A stretch of 40,000 bases of DNA from Trachelipus rathkii (GCA_015478945.1 JABUQX010078718.1:10001-50000), one strand, 5' to 3'; shown: positions 1 to 11,687, numbered from the stretch's first letter. The notes: a model not told the origin generated them from the sequence alone. Made by a program: numbers and translations.

Positions 1-333
1 TTAATTCGGAGATATCCGTTTTTCTTCTCTTTTCCAAGTTTTGTATTGTCTCCTGGGACTCTTCCTTTATTAAAAGAATTTTCCACTCAAAATTATCAAT
101 GAACATCTTGATATTGAGGGGATCAGTGACCCTTTTTTTGCAACTGGCCATAAAAAAAAAGTCTACTGATTTTATGAAAAAAAAGAATGCCAGAATTTGA
201 AATTATTACCCTCAATAATTTTAATGTGACCTGACGCAAGGTTAATTGTATTTACGTCTTGAAATTCATCCCCATTTAATATAATATTAAAACATATTTT
301 ATTTCGTCAATATTTTCAAAAACTGTATTACAG
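1..333. other. AT-rich unassigned sequence
   Basis: No gene, RNA or repeat family is recognised here. The stretch is AT-rich with short A and T runs. It ends in a pyrimidine-poor but AG-terminated stretch (tattacag at 326-333) that could serve as a splice acceptor for the open stretch that follows. Confidence 0.5.
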
Positions 334-427
334 ATCTTGAATGAAAGTTCCACCTGGTTGAGATTGAGCGAGGTAGCAGAGATTTTTGAAGATGTTATCC
401 TTCCCACTTCATTTTTCAAAGCTTTAC
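334..427 (+). other. candidate internal exon, unrecognised product
   Basis: An open stretch begins directly after a possible acceptor (tattacag, ending at 333) and reaches a possible donor (GTAAAG at 428-433). In frame with the first base it reads ILNESSTWLRLSEVAEIF and then EDVILPTSFFKAL. That is less low-complexity than other frames nearby, and the frame stays open to about 519. I do not recognise the protein family. The base composition is less AT-biased than the flanks, which is the main reason to list it. It could equally be a chance open frame or an older piece of the Penelope-like element that follows. Confidence 0.22.
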
Positions 428-589
428 GTAAAGCAAAAAATACATATTACAATAAAACCAACACTAAAACACCTTTAAATCTTTTTTCCCCTTACCTACA
501 CAAATATATAACTCAATAAATCTTACCAAACACCATCAATATCACAACCTCCAATACCCTCCCTTAAGTACATTTCAAACCTCACAATA

Positions 590-1177
590 ATACATCATAA
601 TCCTTTACCACAACATTATACCTCCCTTGTCTGACCTGTATAATTTAAGTATGAGCAACTAATGACAAAAATGCTTACAATATTATTAACACAAATATGA
701 TCTTACAGACAACCCACTCTGCCCCTCCCCATACATAGAGCCTCCCAAAACCAAACAATAGATTTCACTCACAGATAATTCATAATTAACAAAGAACATC
801 TACACCTTAGAAAACTTACCGAATCTTTCTGTATAAACACAAAAACTAACATACAAAAAACGAGCTCCTAATTGATCCCATCTTAAACAACATCTTAAAC
901 TCCACACCATTTTGCCAAATTAATCCCAAAACTTTAATATTACTTCTGATTTTAGATTTTATATTACCTAGTTAATTTTTAGATTTATAATTTAGTTCTT
1001 AAACACATCTGACAGAGGGCCTCCTTAGGCTGAAAGCTAATGTGAATAGACTCTAACTAAATAAATAGTACAATATTTAAAATTTAAAAGGATTTTTAAA
1101 ACCTTCTTTATTTATATCTTTTAATTCAGCCAGCATTTACCATTATAAATATTATAAAGCGTCCTAAGCTTCATCTT
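590..1177 (+). mobile_element. Penelope-like element, 3' end, copy 1 (degenerate)
   Basis: This is the C-terminal GIY-YIG endonuclease region and 3' UTR of a Penelope-like retroelement on the plus strand. Conceptual pieces in shifting frames match copies 2 and 3 below: LYLPCLTC (the KIPCxxC segment), HKYDLTDNP, NQTIDF, and NKEHLHLRKLTESFC, which carries the conserved glutamate. Several stops and frameshifts make it a dead copy. Downstream it keeps the family hairpin (1009-1038) and the terminal block gcgtcctaagct (1159-1170), then runs into a TA/TTA array. The 5' boundary is not clear, because similarity fades above about 590. The equivalent of the 54-bp 3' terminal block of copies 2 and 3 is not certain here. 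A weakly similar stretch lies at about 1487-1560, beyond the array. Confidence 0.72.
1009..1038 (+). other. conserved RNA hairpin of PLE 3' UTR, copy 1
   Basis: The sequence is ctgacagag, then a 5-bp stem (1018-1022 with 1027-1031, sequences ggcct and aggct, loop cctt), then gaaagct. The flanks match the equivalent positions of copies 2 and 3, whereas the stem bases differ but still pair. The layout recalls the CUGANGA...GAAA core of hammerhead ribozymes, which are known in Penelope-like elements. An extra base in the first strand and no clear helix III argue against a standard hammerhead. Confidence 0.5.
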
Positions 1178-1221
1178 AAATATATATATATATATTATTA
1201 TTATTATTATTATTACATATA

Positions 1222-1252
<31 letters not shown>

Positions 1253-1337
1253 TATATATATTACATATATATATATATTATATAGATATTATTATTATAT
1301 ATTATTATTATTATTATTTCCTTATATTATTATTAAG

Positions 1338-1384
<47 letters not shown>

Positions 1385-1489
1385 TAATATATATTATATT
1401 ATATTATTATTATACATATATATATATTATTATTATATATATATATATATATTATTATTATATATATATATATATTATTATATATATAC
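1178..1489. repeat. compound TA / TTA microsatellite
   Basis: Runs of TA dinucleotides alternate with TTA trinucleotides, starting just after the conserved gcgtcctaagct block of PLE copy 1. Confidence 0.9.
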
Positions 1490-1575
1490 TACTCTCGTTA
1501 AGAATTTTTTTATTAAAACTGAGTTTCACAACTAAAAATAAAATCAATTTTTATTTTGAAATTAAAAAATTTTTA

Positions 1576-1577
<2 letters not shown>

Positions 1578-1661
<84 letters not shown>
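1578..1661. repeat. TTA trinucleotide microsatellite
   Basis: Near-perfect TTA array with one interruption near 1620. Confidence 0.9.
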
Positions 1662-2540
<879 letters not shown>

Positions 2541-2685
2541 TTATTTTTTTTATATATTTATTAGAAAAATGTGGAAACTTTCTGACAAATAATTAAAAAC
2601 AAAATATCTCGTTGATATAGGAAAAAAGGTCGTTGGTCGTTGTTCAAAAGTGGTCGTAAACATGAAACGAAGGCAGGAGCCGCCA

Positions 2686-3128
<443 letters not shown>

Positions 3129-3185
3129 TTTTGCCTTTAAACATTTTATATACAAATTTTCTTGTGTACTACAAGAAAAAACAAA

Positions 3186-4040
3186 ATGCCAAAAGAGGAA
3201 GAAAAAGCAAAAGAGATATTATCAAAAACAATGGATAAATTGACTAACATGATAAAGAATCTAGTAGAGAAAAAAACAGAAGAAAGGAAAATGAATTTGA
3301 CAATACCTAAATTTCAATGGAAAACTAGAAGGTTTTAATAATATTTTATTCAAGTTAAAATAGGAGAGAAGTATCTCAGGAAAAGGAAAAAACAAAAATA
3401 GCAACAAATAATAGGAGGTTTAGCAGGTGAACCACTAGAAGTTATTATGTCTTTAAAAGAAGAAGAATTATGGACAGAAGATGGAGTAGAAAAAATTATA
3501 AACACATTAAAAGAAAGATATTGTAGAAATAAAGAACAAGAAAGTTATCTTAAAGTAAAAACACTACTGAATATGCAACAAAGGAAAGGAGAATTTTTTA
3601 GAGAATATGTATCAAGATATGATAAAGCAAAAAGAGATTGTGAAAAACTTAATGATATTAAAATAAGTGAAAAGGTACATTCATACCAATTGATAAGAAA
3701 TTCTAATATGAAGGACAAGGAAAGAAATAAGATAGAAGGAATTAAAACAAATATTTTCATAACAATTAAAGAATCAATTGTGAATATGATGGAATCAGTA
3801 TGTGAAATAGTAGAAAAGAAGAAACTAAAAAGAAAATTGTATAATAATAATAAATTTTGTATCATATGTAAATACAATAATCATTACACTGATGAATGTT
3901 ACTGGAGAGAAAGAACATTTAATTTAAATAAATGTAGTATTTGTAAACATAATAATCACAAAACCGAAGATTGCTATTGGAATGAAAAATATAATAATGT
4001 GTGTTGGAAAAGTATATCTAAGACCACCACCAGAATTTAA
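3186..4040 (+). pseudogene. gag: copia-like gag remnant with two CCHC zinc knuckles
   Basis: The first methionine at 3186 starts MPKEEEKAKEIL. The frame breaks near 3330, where a shifted frame continues as KLEGFNNILFKLK. A long open frame then runs through 3447-4040 (about 197 codons). Its middle resembles the UBN2/Retrotran_gag capsid region (YLKVKTLLNMQQRKGEFFRE). At the C terminus are two CX2CX4HX4C knuckles, CIICKYNNHYTDEC and CSICKHNNHKTEDC, which bind the RNA genome in retroelement nucleocapsids. Every Cys and His ligand is present in both knuckles. The early frameshift and missing pol make the element non-autonomous. Lys and Glu are heavily over-represented because the coding strand is A-rich. 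Confidence 0.82.
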
Positions 4041-4423
4041 TGATGGTAAACTTTGGAGATTAAATAAACAGTATTTGGATTACAGGATGCTGCTATGATG
4101 TGGTATTATATTTAAAAAATGATAATTAATAAAAGAAGTCAGGGTCTTTAGTTTATGAACATACTGATACTTTGAGTTCAAAACAGAGTTTAGAAGATAT
4201 TATAAAACGCGTAGACGATATTCATGGTGTTGTGTAAATATTAAAATAGTGGAAATAAAACAACTGAAGAACATTTTTGAAATAGAGAAAGAATTAGAAT
4301 TGGAGATAAATTAACACAACTATATCATATTTTGAAAATTTATAGTAATGGATCAAAATAAATACTGGGAGAATGAGTTAAATTACTGAAATAAAAACAA
4401 AAGAAAATAGAAAACTTGATAAA

Positions 4424-5073
4424 AAAGAAGTAAAAGAATACTAACAATTAATAAGAAAATTAAATTGGATGGCAAGAAATATAAGACCAGATCTATCTTA
4501 TATAGTTAATAAAATGAGTAAGAGAGAAAAAAGAACTGAGCATCAAAGATTATAAAGAACTTCATAGATTAACAAAAAAATATAGAAATGAATTCAATAC
4601 CATACAAATAAATAATGATAAAATTGAGAAATTAATAACATACTGTGATTCATCATTTGCTAATAGAGAAGGAGATAAAACCCAACTGGGATGTATAATT
4701 TTTACTGTGGATAAAAAAGGAAAAATGATACCTATAATGTGTAGAAACTAAAAGAACTCAAGAAAGAATCATTCAGTCACACAAATAGAAGCAAGAAGCA
4801 TTTGGAGCATTGGAATAATCATTGACATTACAAATGTGGGCTAAATTATTGTCCAAAAGATACCCAAAATTTCTATATAAGATAGTAAGATACCTAGAGA
4901 GATTACACTAATGTCTAAAGACAATTTAAAATTAAAGTGGAGAATTATAATATCATGATAAGAATATATAATAACCACAAATAAAACAAAATAAGAGATT
5001 GTAGGGTTCAGAAAATGATCAATTCACTGATATGTTCACCAAAGAATTACATGATAAGAGAATTGAAATGTAA
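4424..5073 (+). pseudogene. pol: copia-like pol remnant: end of RT plus RNase H
   Basis: Pieces in several frames follow the order of the Ty1/copia Pol C terminus. KEVKEY, then a stop at 4442, then QLIRKLNWMARNIRPDLSY match the conserved LIGSL.YLA..RPDI.Y block at the end of RT. KLITYCDSSFANREGDKT, followed by LGCIIFTV, matches the start of the RNase H, including its first aspartate. EAFGALE corresponds to the conserved helix glutamate region. FTDMFTKELHDKRIEM and a stop at 5071 match the ADIFTK end of the polyprotein. Stops and frame changes occur about every 100 bases. Upstream pol domains are absent by deletion. Confidence 0.82.
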
Positions 5074-5170
5074 TTAAATAATTAATAAATAAAGATCAAC
5101 AGATCACTCAACTCCATCAACATTCTTGTATTTATTTACAATGTTGTTCAATTGAGCAAAGAGGTAATAT

Positions 5171-5463
5171 TGATAAATTAGTTAATTTCACTTTTAGAAA
5201 CAATAGTACAAATAAAAGATTGTGTATCATTTTCCTTTAACACATTAAATTTTTAGAGAATTTAGATACACAGATAAAACATTAGATAAAATATTAGATA
5301 AGATTAATAGCAATATAAATAAATCAAGAAAAACAATAAATGAAAGAGATATGGCACATAATAAAGGAAAAAGATATATATACTGTGGGCAAATATATAT
5401 CAAAAGAAGATCTTTTCCAACAATAGAAACAAACAACTCACTCATCACTTAATAGCAATATTG
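5171..5463 (+). repeat. right LTR of copia-like element
   Basis: Begins TGATAAATTAGTTAATTTC and can be aligned over its length with the left LTR (shared blocks given there). It is preceded by a purine-rich stretch (gagcaaagaggtaa at 5154-5167) that could be the polypurine tract. Short imperfect TA tracts follow. Confidence 0.75.
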
Positions 5464-5469
5464 CTATAT

Positions 5470-5564
5470 ATGAGAGAGAGTAAAGATATATATATATAGT
5501 ATGATATATATATATAGATATGAGATATATATATATATAGTATATATAGCATATAGAGTTAAAG

Positions 5565-5624
<60 letters not shown>

Positions 5625-5672
5625 ATATATATATATAGCATATATGTATATATATTAGTTATTATATATATA

Positions 5673-5734
<62 letters not shown>

Positions 5735-5757
5735 TTATGCTATATATATATATATAT
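5470..5757. repeat. imperfect TA array
   Basis: Long TA tracts broken by single-base interruptions (agt, gat, gca), ending in a short TTA run. Confidence 0.9.
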
Positions 5758-5759
5758 TA

Positions 5760-6507
5760 TTATTATTATTACAGGTACTGGCACTAAACTGCTGGTGAAA
5801 TGTAAAGGACCAAGTCCTGGAGTGTGCCAGGGTCTCACATGAGGGCATGTTGTTACCTGTGTTATTGTATAGTAGTGAGACTATGGTCTGGAACAAGAAG
5901 TATAGATCCAAAGTCCTCAATTCAGGGGAAGTGCTAGGTGTGGCGGTGTTAGTCTGATAAATGGAGAATGAACTTATTAGAGAGTTACAGGGGTGTAGCT
6001 AGGTAAATGAGAGAATAAATGAAAGTATGTTGAAATGGTTTGGTCACATGGGAAAGGATGAATGATAGTCGGTTGGGTAAGTGGATGTATAGTATGAGTG
6101 TGTTGGAAACCGACAGGGGTTGGGGAGACCGAAGAAAAAGTGGATTATAAATCAGTAAACGAATGTTTGAAGGAGAGAAATGTGAGTTTGGTAGAGGCGA
6201 GAAAGAAAGTTGTATAACAGGAGGAATGGCGGGGGATTGTGAGGGTGGTTGTGGCCCACCTGGGCTAGGGATGAACCCTACATTGACGATCTACCATGGT
6301 GAGGGTCCGTCGCTGTCCCGCGAAGCTTTAGGGTGGATTTTCTGATTATGACGAGTTCTCACTAATTAATGGTACTGAGGAGGCGGTAAGGTTGGGCTTT
6401 CTTTGACTTTTGTCATGTTCTTCTACTGCTTTTTCTCTTCCGATGCTTGTAGCGCACCTTACTCCCATTCTTGGAAAATAGAAGGAAGATAAAGAAAGAA
6501 AGTACCA
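5760..6507 (+). mobile_element. LINE 3' fragment (WFGHVERM-type), copy A
   Basis: This is the post-RT C-terminal region and 3' UTR of a non-LTR retrotransposon. Pieces in changing frames read LLPVLLYSSETMVWNKKY, ENELIREL, NERINESMLKWFGHM, RPKKKWI and WARDEPYIDDL. They match copy B (14714-15240) and the downstream half of the copy at 10405-12880. The 3' UTR is conserved with copy B, from the boxes ggtggattttctgatt and cgatgcttgtagcgcacctt to the end. The fragment stops at an A/G-rich tail (agaaggaagataaagaaagaaag) and then enters a TA array. Multiple frameshifts make it inactive. Proteins with this block are, to my knowledge, frequent in decapod crustacean genomes. Confidence 0.8.
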
Positions 6508-6580
6508 GATATATATATATATATATAGCATAGCATATATATATATAGCGAGTATATATATATATATTATATAAAGAAAG

Positions 6581-6611
<31 letters not shown>

Positions 6612-6723
6612 TATATATATATATATATTATATATATATATATAATATACATATATATATATATATATATATAGTATATATATATATATATATATGTTGC
6701 TATATATATATATATATATATAT
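6508..6723. repeat. imperfect TA array
   Basis: TA tracts with sparse interruptions, lying between the 3' end of LINE copy A and the 5' end of the Jockey-like LINE. Confidence 0.92.
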
Positions 6724-6983
6724 ATAGTTATGATGAGCGACACCTTCCTCTGCTGTAAAACTTGTAATGTCTCATCCGGCAGGACTCCTCCGGGCAGGAT
6801 GGAACTGCCCTGGGGTGGGCACAAGATCGCTTTCGCTTTCCCTCCACCGGTGGAGTGGTCACTGCCGATAGGAGCCAAGCTGACGCCGGGCCCACAGGTC
6901 GTATTTAATTTTAATTTTATTGCCTTCACTCCACTCATTCATATATATCTCAAATTTACCCCTTTTGTGTCTCTTCTCTCTTG

Positions 6984-7037
6984 GTTAGACGACTGCTCCT
7001 CCTTCGGTCGGGAGATGTCGAGAAAATTCCGGGACCC
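6984..7037 (+). other. 2A-like ribosome-skipping peptide remnant
   Basis: In one frame the sequence reads VRRLLLLRSGDVEKIPGP and then a stop. The end matches the 2A consensus D-V/I-E-x-N-P-G-P except that Asn is replaced by Ile, and a Leu-rich run precedes it, as in known 2A sequences. 2A-like peptides are established near the N terminus of some APE-type LINEs (trypanosome L1Tc, and CR1-like elements of marine invertebrates), directly ahead of the finger and endonuclease, which is the position here. The Asn-to-Ile change would be expected to abolish skipping. The downstream finger lies in a different frame by one base. Confidence 0.68.
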
Positions 7038-7850
7038 TAGATATCTGTTCTGTCTGCCAACAACATGTTAATAAATAGCATCAATGTGAAAGATGCTGCA
7101 ATGGGTACACTTTGACCTGCTCCCATTTCAAACCCTCCCCAGAAAAAACACAGGCTACACCTGCGCAATCTGTAACCCCCCCTCCCAAAACAAATACCCA
7201 ATCACTCAATATACTACAATTCAACATCAACAGTCTAACTAATAAATCCATAGAACTCAATCATTTCTTAAAAACACAACATTCATATAGCTATCCTACA
7301 AGAAGCCTCCCTCTCCCAAAACACCCCTCTCCCCTCGTTCTATGGTTATGACTCCATTTTCTCCCCTTCCCAACCTCCTCAACACTCCCTCTTAACACGG
7401 ATTCATAACGACATCCCCTATCACAACACAATCCCTAACGCCTCCACTCTATTCCCCGGCACATTAATAAAATCCCAATCCTGTTCCATTCTCCTGAACA
7501 GGACCACTTATAACATCTTCAATCTCTATATTCTCTATACTACCCCAAATCCCCCCCAAACCTCACACCTCCTATCAATATAAATCCATTCAACACCTGA
7601 AATAGCCACCACTCCGCCTGGCAAGACTTATCTCACCCTCGGCAACCATATCCTTGAAGGAATTAGGAATTTTTACTGATTCCAAGAATTCAAAAACCAC
7701 TCCCACCTGAATCCCTCCCCAAGCAAAACCAATCTCCCCTCCCCTGATGTCACATTCTGTACCCCCTCCTTACATCACCGACTGACCTGGGACATTAACA
7801 TTGACCTACACTTTCAGACCACCTCCATTCTTATTTCTCTAACCCCCTCC
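7037..7850 (+). pseudogene. LINE ORF: Cys/His finger plus AP-endonuclease (EEP) domain
   Basis: The frame at 7037 gives LDICSVCQQHVNK, one stop, then HQCERCCNGYTLTCSHFK. This has the CxxC...CxxC...C..H spacing of a PHD-like finger found ahead of the endonuclease in several LINE clades. The same frame continues through SLNILQFNINSLTNKSIELN, the start of the endonuclease/exonuclease/phosphatase fold with its conserved Asn. After a frameshift near 7285 comes IHIAILQEASL, with the catalytic Glu in QE. Further on SPDVTFCTPSL matches the SPDIT..S block, near 7745. The final H-motif (usually SDH) is degraded (LHFQTTSILISL). The domain would nick target DNA during target-primed reverse transcription, but it is not functional here. 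Confidence 0.78.
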
Positions 7851-7989
7851 CATCAAACCCCTCAAAAAAGATCACTACATACATTAACCAAATAACTGGG
7901 CTTAGCATTCACTGGACACATCGAAACCCATATTAACCCCACCCCAATCCATGACACAACATCCCTACACACCTCCATTTACTCAATTA

Positions 7990-9760
7990 AATAACTTAAT
8001 CACCAAGTCAGCTAACCTATACCCCAAAGGCCACAGAAAATCCAATAACCCCAAACTCTCCCCTGAAACCAGCCAACCTTATTAAACAAAGAAACTCCTT
8101 TCGAAAACTTAGACCATATACCCAACTCATCAAACCAAATAACTAACCTCAATACCCAAATTACCAACCTCATAACAACCAACACCACTAATAAGTTGAA
8201 TACTTACAATCAACATCTCACGCATTACAATAATGAAACCTGCAAGTCATCAAAAACTAAATAACTCTCGAAAAACAAACCCCCTCCCTCCCACGAATCC
8301 CCCTCCTACTTCATAACTCTCCTTCTCCAAACAACAACAGACAGTCTTGCTAAACATTACGCTAACATTTCCTGTAAACCAACACACCCTGATAATAGGA
8401 AAATAAAAAACAATCAGAAAACCCTCTAGACCACAACTCCCCATCCCCTTTACAACAGAAAGGATATCAGAACCATCAAACTCTCAAAAATTCCTTCAGC
8501 TACAGTAGACCAGACTCAATTTAACTCTAAGATCTAAACACCTCGGTGAAAAGGCACTTCTCCTTATCACACATCTTCAACAAATCTTGGCAACTTAACT
8601 ATATACCCCCTCAATCTGGAAACAAGTGCCACATACTCCCAAACTCCTCAAAACCAATAAAGACCCCAACTGTCCCTCCTCTTACTGCCCTCTCTCCTCT
8701 CTTCCATCAGTAAACTGCTGGAGAAACTAATATTAAACAAAATCTCCCTATCACCCTTACCAGATTTCCAAACATGGCTTTAAAAGCAACCACCCCACAA
8801 CTACAGCCCTTACCTCCCTCACCCAACACATCATCAACGGCTTCAACCACCAATCCCCATCCCATAGGTCCATTCTCACAGCAATCGACATCAACAAAGC
8901 CTTGACACAGTCCCCACATCTACCCTATCAAAAATCCTTTTAATCCCCAGAAAATACTAATAAAATGTGGCTTAACTTTCTCACCAACTGCTTTGCCAAG
9001 GTTCTCCACAAAACAACCAATCAAACTCCATCAACACAAACGGGCGTCCCGTTATGGCGCCATTTCTCCATTCCTCCTCAATCTTTTCACAGCTGCCCAT
9101 TCCTACCCACCAATCCACCAAACTACTACATACGCATGATATCAACTCTCATTTCCTAACACCCAAGATAAAATATAGCCACCATCACACCCAAGAATAT
9201 TTATAAATAATTAGAAACTTGGTTACTTCAACAGAATATAGCACTCCTCCCTCTGCACCCCATCACCTTCTAACCACCAGACCACCAAACTTCACTCCAC
9301 CCAATAGTTCCTGAACAATATTCCCCTCCCCCTAAACAAACTCCCAAAAATATTAGGACTTACCTATGACACACACATGACATTCTACCCCCACATGAAC
9401 AAATCACCTCATCAACCCAACGAAAACTGAACACCCTCCGAACCCTTTCCCAACATAACTTCAGCAACAGGAAACACACCTCACTCAACACCTATAAACG
9501 AATCTGCAGAACAAGATAAACTATGCTTCCAAGATGGTTCCCAGCATTATCGAAATCTAACTCAAAAAATTACAAATCTCAGCTGTAAAACACCCACCGC
9601 TTCCTTAGAATTATCACTGGGACAGACTAAAACTACCCCATCCAACATTTACATGACAGACTTTACATCCTAAGTATCTCCAATCACCTGAGATGGTGGG
9701 ACTCACTCCTACCAGAAAAACCCAACCCAAACCCACCATGGGTCACCAAAGTACTTCAAT
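7990..9760 (+). pseudogene. LINE reverse transcriptase remnant (Jockey-like)
   Basis: Recognisable RT blocks appear in several frames. NCPSSYCPLS and SSISKLLEKLILNKI (about 8660-8745) match the YRPISLL...KLLE region. KHGFKSNHPTTTALTSLT (about 8773-8826) matches the QHGFR..HSTTTAL block. SILTAIDINKAL (about 8869) is motif A with its aspartate. The motif C region is at 9128-9150: reading TTTYA then DINS requires two extra bases, so the YADD box is interrupted by a small deletion. KYDLPMTHTHDILPP and HRFLRIITGTD (about 9597) match the post-RT thumb and ALRIATG block, followed by QHLHDRLYILSISNHLR. Many stops are present. Confidence 0.78.
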
Positions 9761-9976
9761 CACCCTGAACAGACTGTAAATCCCCACCCTCCTCACCAGC
9801 TAAATTCTATAATGATATGTTAAATATTTATTCCCCCCTCCTCCCATTAGGCATGAGTTACACTGGCACCTACACAACTAACGAACACGCTCTGCCAAAA
9901 CTGCCCCAATAACAATTTACTAACCTCCCCCTCCCCAAAAATTTCCCCAGAAGAAACACTGTCCAGAAGAGCCAAA

Positions 9977-10258
9977 TTGACCTCGCCCGGAGCAGATCAG
10001 GCTACCACCCACCCAAAATTCTTACAATATAAATATAGATCCAAACTAGACAATGTTACCCCCTCCCCCACCTGCACCAGATGTCACATTTCCCAGGACA
10101 CAATAGAGCACCTCCTTCTGGGGTCCTCCGCTCTCGACGCCCCCCGTGCCGACTTCTCTATATCTTCCCTTCTCGACCTGTGGAACCACCCAAGAGCGGT
10201 GGCCGGCTTCCTGGGAGGTGTGACCCTCCAATTGAGGTGGGCCAGGGGGCAGAAGTAG
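9977..10258 (+). pseudogene. LINE C-terminal CCHC-type region
   Basis: An open frame of 93 codons is retained at the 3' end of the element. It contains [16 protein letters not shown], in which CxxC and a later His fit the C-terminal cysteine motif of Jockey-like Pol, but the usual last Cys is replaced in [24 protein letters not shown] follows, the typical terminal block. The frame ends at 10256-10258, a few bases before a TA array, so the 3' UTR is very short or absent. Confidence 0.72.
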
Positions 10259-10262
10259 GGCG

Positions 10263-10328
<66 letters not shown>

Positions 10329-10351
10329 TTATATATTTATATATATATATG

Positions 10352-10392
<41 letters not shown>

Positions 10393-10398
10393 GTATAA
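10263..10398. repeat. TA array at the 3' end of the Jockey-like LINE
   Basis: TA tract with a few TTT interruptions, starting four bases after the LINE stop codon. Confidence 0.93.
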
Positions 10399-10404
10399 TA
10401 TAAG

Positions 10405-11214
10405 TAAAAGGACTGATTAATGAAAACAAGGTGCATTTAGAAGTGGTAGAGGATGCGTGAATCAAATTTTTACATTGAAAAAAATGATTGAGAAAATGAC
10501 AGAAGAAGATTAAATTGTATTTATGTTTTATGGACTTGCAACTGGCATATGACAGGATTAATAGGGAAGATCTGTGGCCGGTGTTAGAGATATTTGGTGT
10601 TGGTGGTAGGCTTCTGAATGGAATCAAAAATATGTATGACAATAGTGAAGCGTGTGGAAGGAATAAATGAAATTGAAAGTGTATGGTTTAGTATTGATAG
10701 CAGAGTGAGGCATGGATCTGTTATGTCTCTTTGGTTATTTAATTTGCATAAGGATGGGGTTATGAAAGAATTAGAGGTAGGGGTGGCAGAAGGTGTTAGA
10801 ATGATGGAGAATGAAGAGAGCGGAGGTTACCCTGCTTAATGTGTGTGGATGATTTGGTATTGTGTGGAGAATCTAAAGAGAGTTTGAGAGGATTGGTAGA
10901 GGGATTTGGCAGGGTGTGTGTAAAAGGAAGGGTTTAAAAGTAAATGTAGATAAGGGTAAGGTTAAGGTAGCGAGTAAGGAGAGTCTGCAGTGTCAAGTCG
11001 TGATAGATGGTGAGCAACTGGAACAAATATCTGACTTTAAATATTTAGGATATATGTTGGATGAAAAGAGAATGGGTGACGCAGAGCGATAGTAGGTTAG
11101 AATGGTAGAGGTGGCTGGTGAAATCAAATCTTTGGTGTATGTAAATGGACTAAGTTTTGAGTTCGCTGGGTTTTGCATGAGGGTATGTTGTTACCTGTGT
11201 TAATGTATAGTAAT
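10405..11214 (+). pseudogene. LINE reverse transcriptase fragment
   Basis: QGAFRSGRGCVNQIFTLKKM (10431 on) matches the QGGFRxGRGCVDQIFTL block. FMDLQLAYDRINREDLW (10527 on) is RT motif A with its aspartate (FMDLEKAYDRIDRE in relatives). GVGGRLLNGIK and SRVRHGSVMSLWLFNLHKDG match the RQGCVMSPWLFN block. LMCVDDLVLCGES (10836 on) is motif C, keeping both catalytic Asp residues (10848-10853) though Tyr/Phe-Ala is replaced by Cys-Val. KVNVDKGKVKVA and ISDFKYLGYMLDEK are the KVNxxKSKVM and FKYLG blocks. Frameshifts and stops occur between the blocks. The family gives the window its decapod-like look. Confidence 0.82.
11204..11214. repeat. left target-site duplication of PLE copy 2
   Basis: tgtatagtaat, repeated exactly at 12311-12321. 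It is part of the LINE sequence, present once in uninterrupted LINE copies apart from substitutions. Confidence 0.75.
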
Positions 11215-11268
11215 AAATAAAACCTTAATTTTTAGCTTCTTTATAATATTACCTCAAGGGATAATACT
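11215..11268 (-). repeat. 54-bp PLE 3' terminal block, copy 2
   Basis: Identical over all 54 bases to 13665-13718. In both copies it lies on the far side of a TA array from the PLE coding end. In copy 2 it directly abuts the target-site duplication, which marks it as the true 3' terminus. Confidence 0.85.
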
Positions 11269-11275
11269 CTATAAT

Positions 11276-11369
11276 TATATATATATATATATATATATAT
11301 GTTAAGAAAGATAGCAGTTATATAGAGTTATGAGCATATAAGAGTATATATATATATATATATGTAAAT

Positions 11370-11459
<90 letters not shown>

Positions 11460-11644
11460 ACATTTATAAGTGGTTGAATCTCCGTTAATATTGTAGGTTG
11501 TAGTTTAGAATCTAGGCGCTGCTCTATTAGGTTAGAAGCTGCTGTGGCTGTAGATTAGGACAGGATTAGTTTTGAAGTTAGGTTGTGTTAGTTTACCCAA
11601 AAATTTAATGTATTTACCTTAAAATTGATAAAACAACGTACTAC

Positions 11645-11687
<43 letters not shown>

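Larger units (their letters stand above)
6724..10262 (+). mobile_element. Jockey-like LINE, nearly full length, degenerate
   Basis: About 3.5 kb of plus-strand sequence of unusual composition (C-rich, G-poor over 7.1-10 kb) carries the domains of an APE-type non-LTR retrotransposon in order. They are a GC-rich leader (6728-6900), a 2A-like peptide (6984-7037), a Cys/His finger (about 7046-7126), an AP endonuclease (about 7200-7850), RT (about 7990-9760) and a C-terminal CCHC region (9977-10258). Frames shift often and many stops are present, so the copy is dead. Both ends abut TA arrays. The RT block layout, and the C-terminal EHLLL...LLDLW..P..VAGFL block, are those I associate with Jockey-like LINEs of crustaceans. 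The precise clade (Jockey, CR1 or Crack) is inference. Confidence 0.85.

Noticed and set aside
6163..6345. Separate small gene in LINE copy A
   Set aside because: It is a shifted frame of the LINE C-terminal block and 3' UTR.
11204..11268. The exact 55-bp repeat at 11214 and 13664 as an independent SINE or segmental duplication
   Set aside because: It abuts the target-site duplication of PLE copy 2 and occupies the same relative place in copy 3, so it is better explained as the PLE 3' terminus. One base (t at 11214) belongs to the target duplication.
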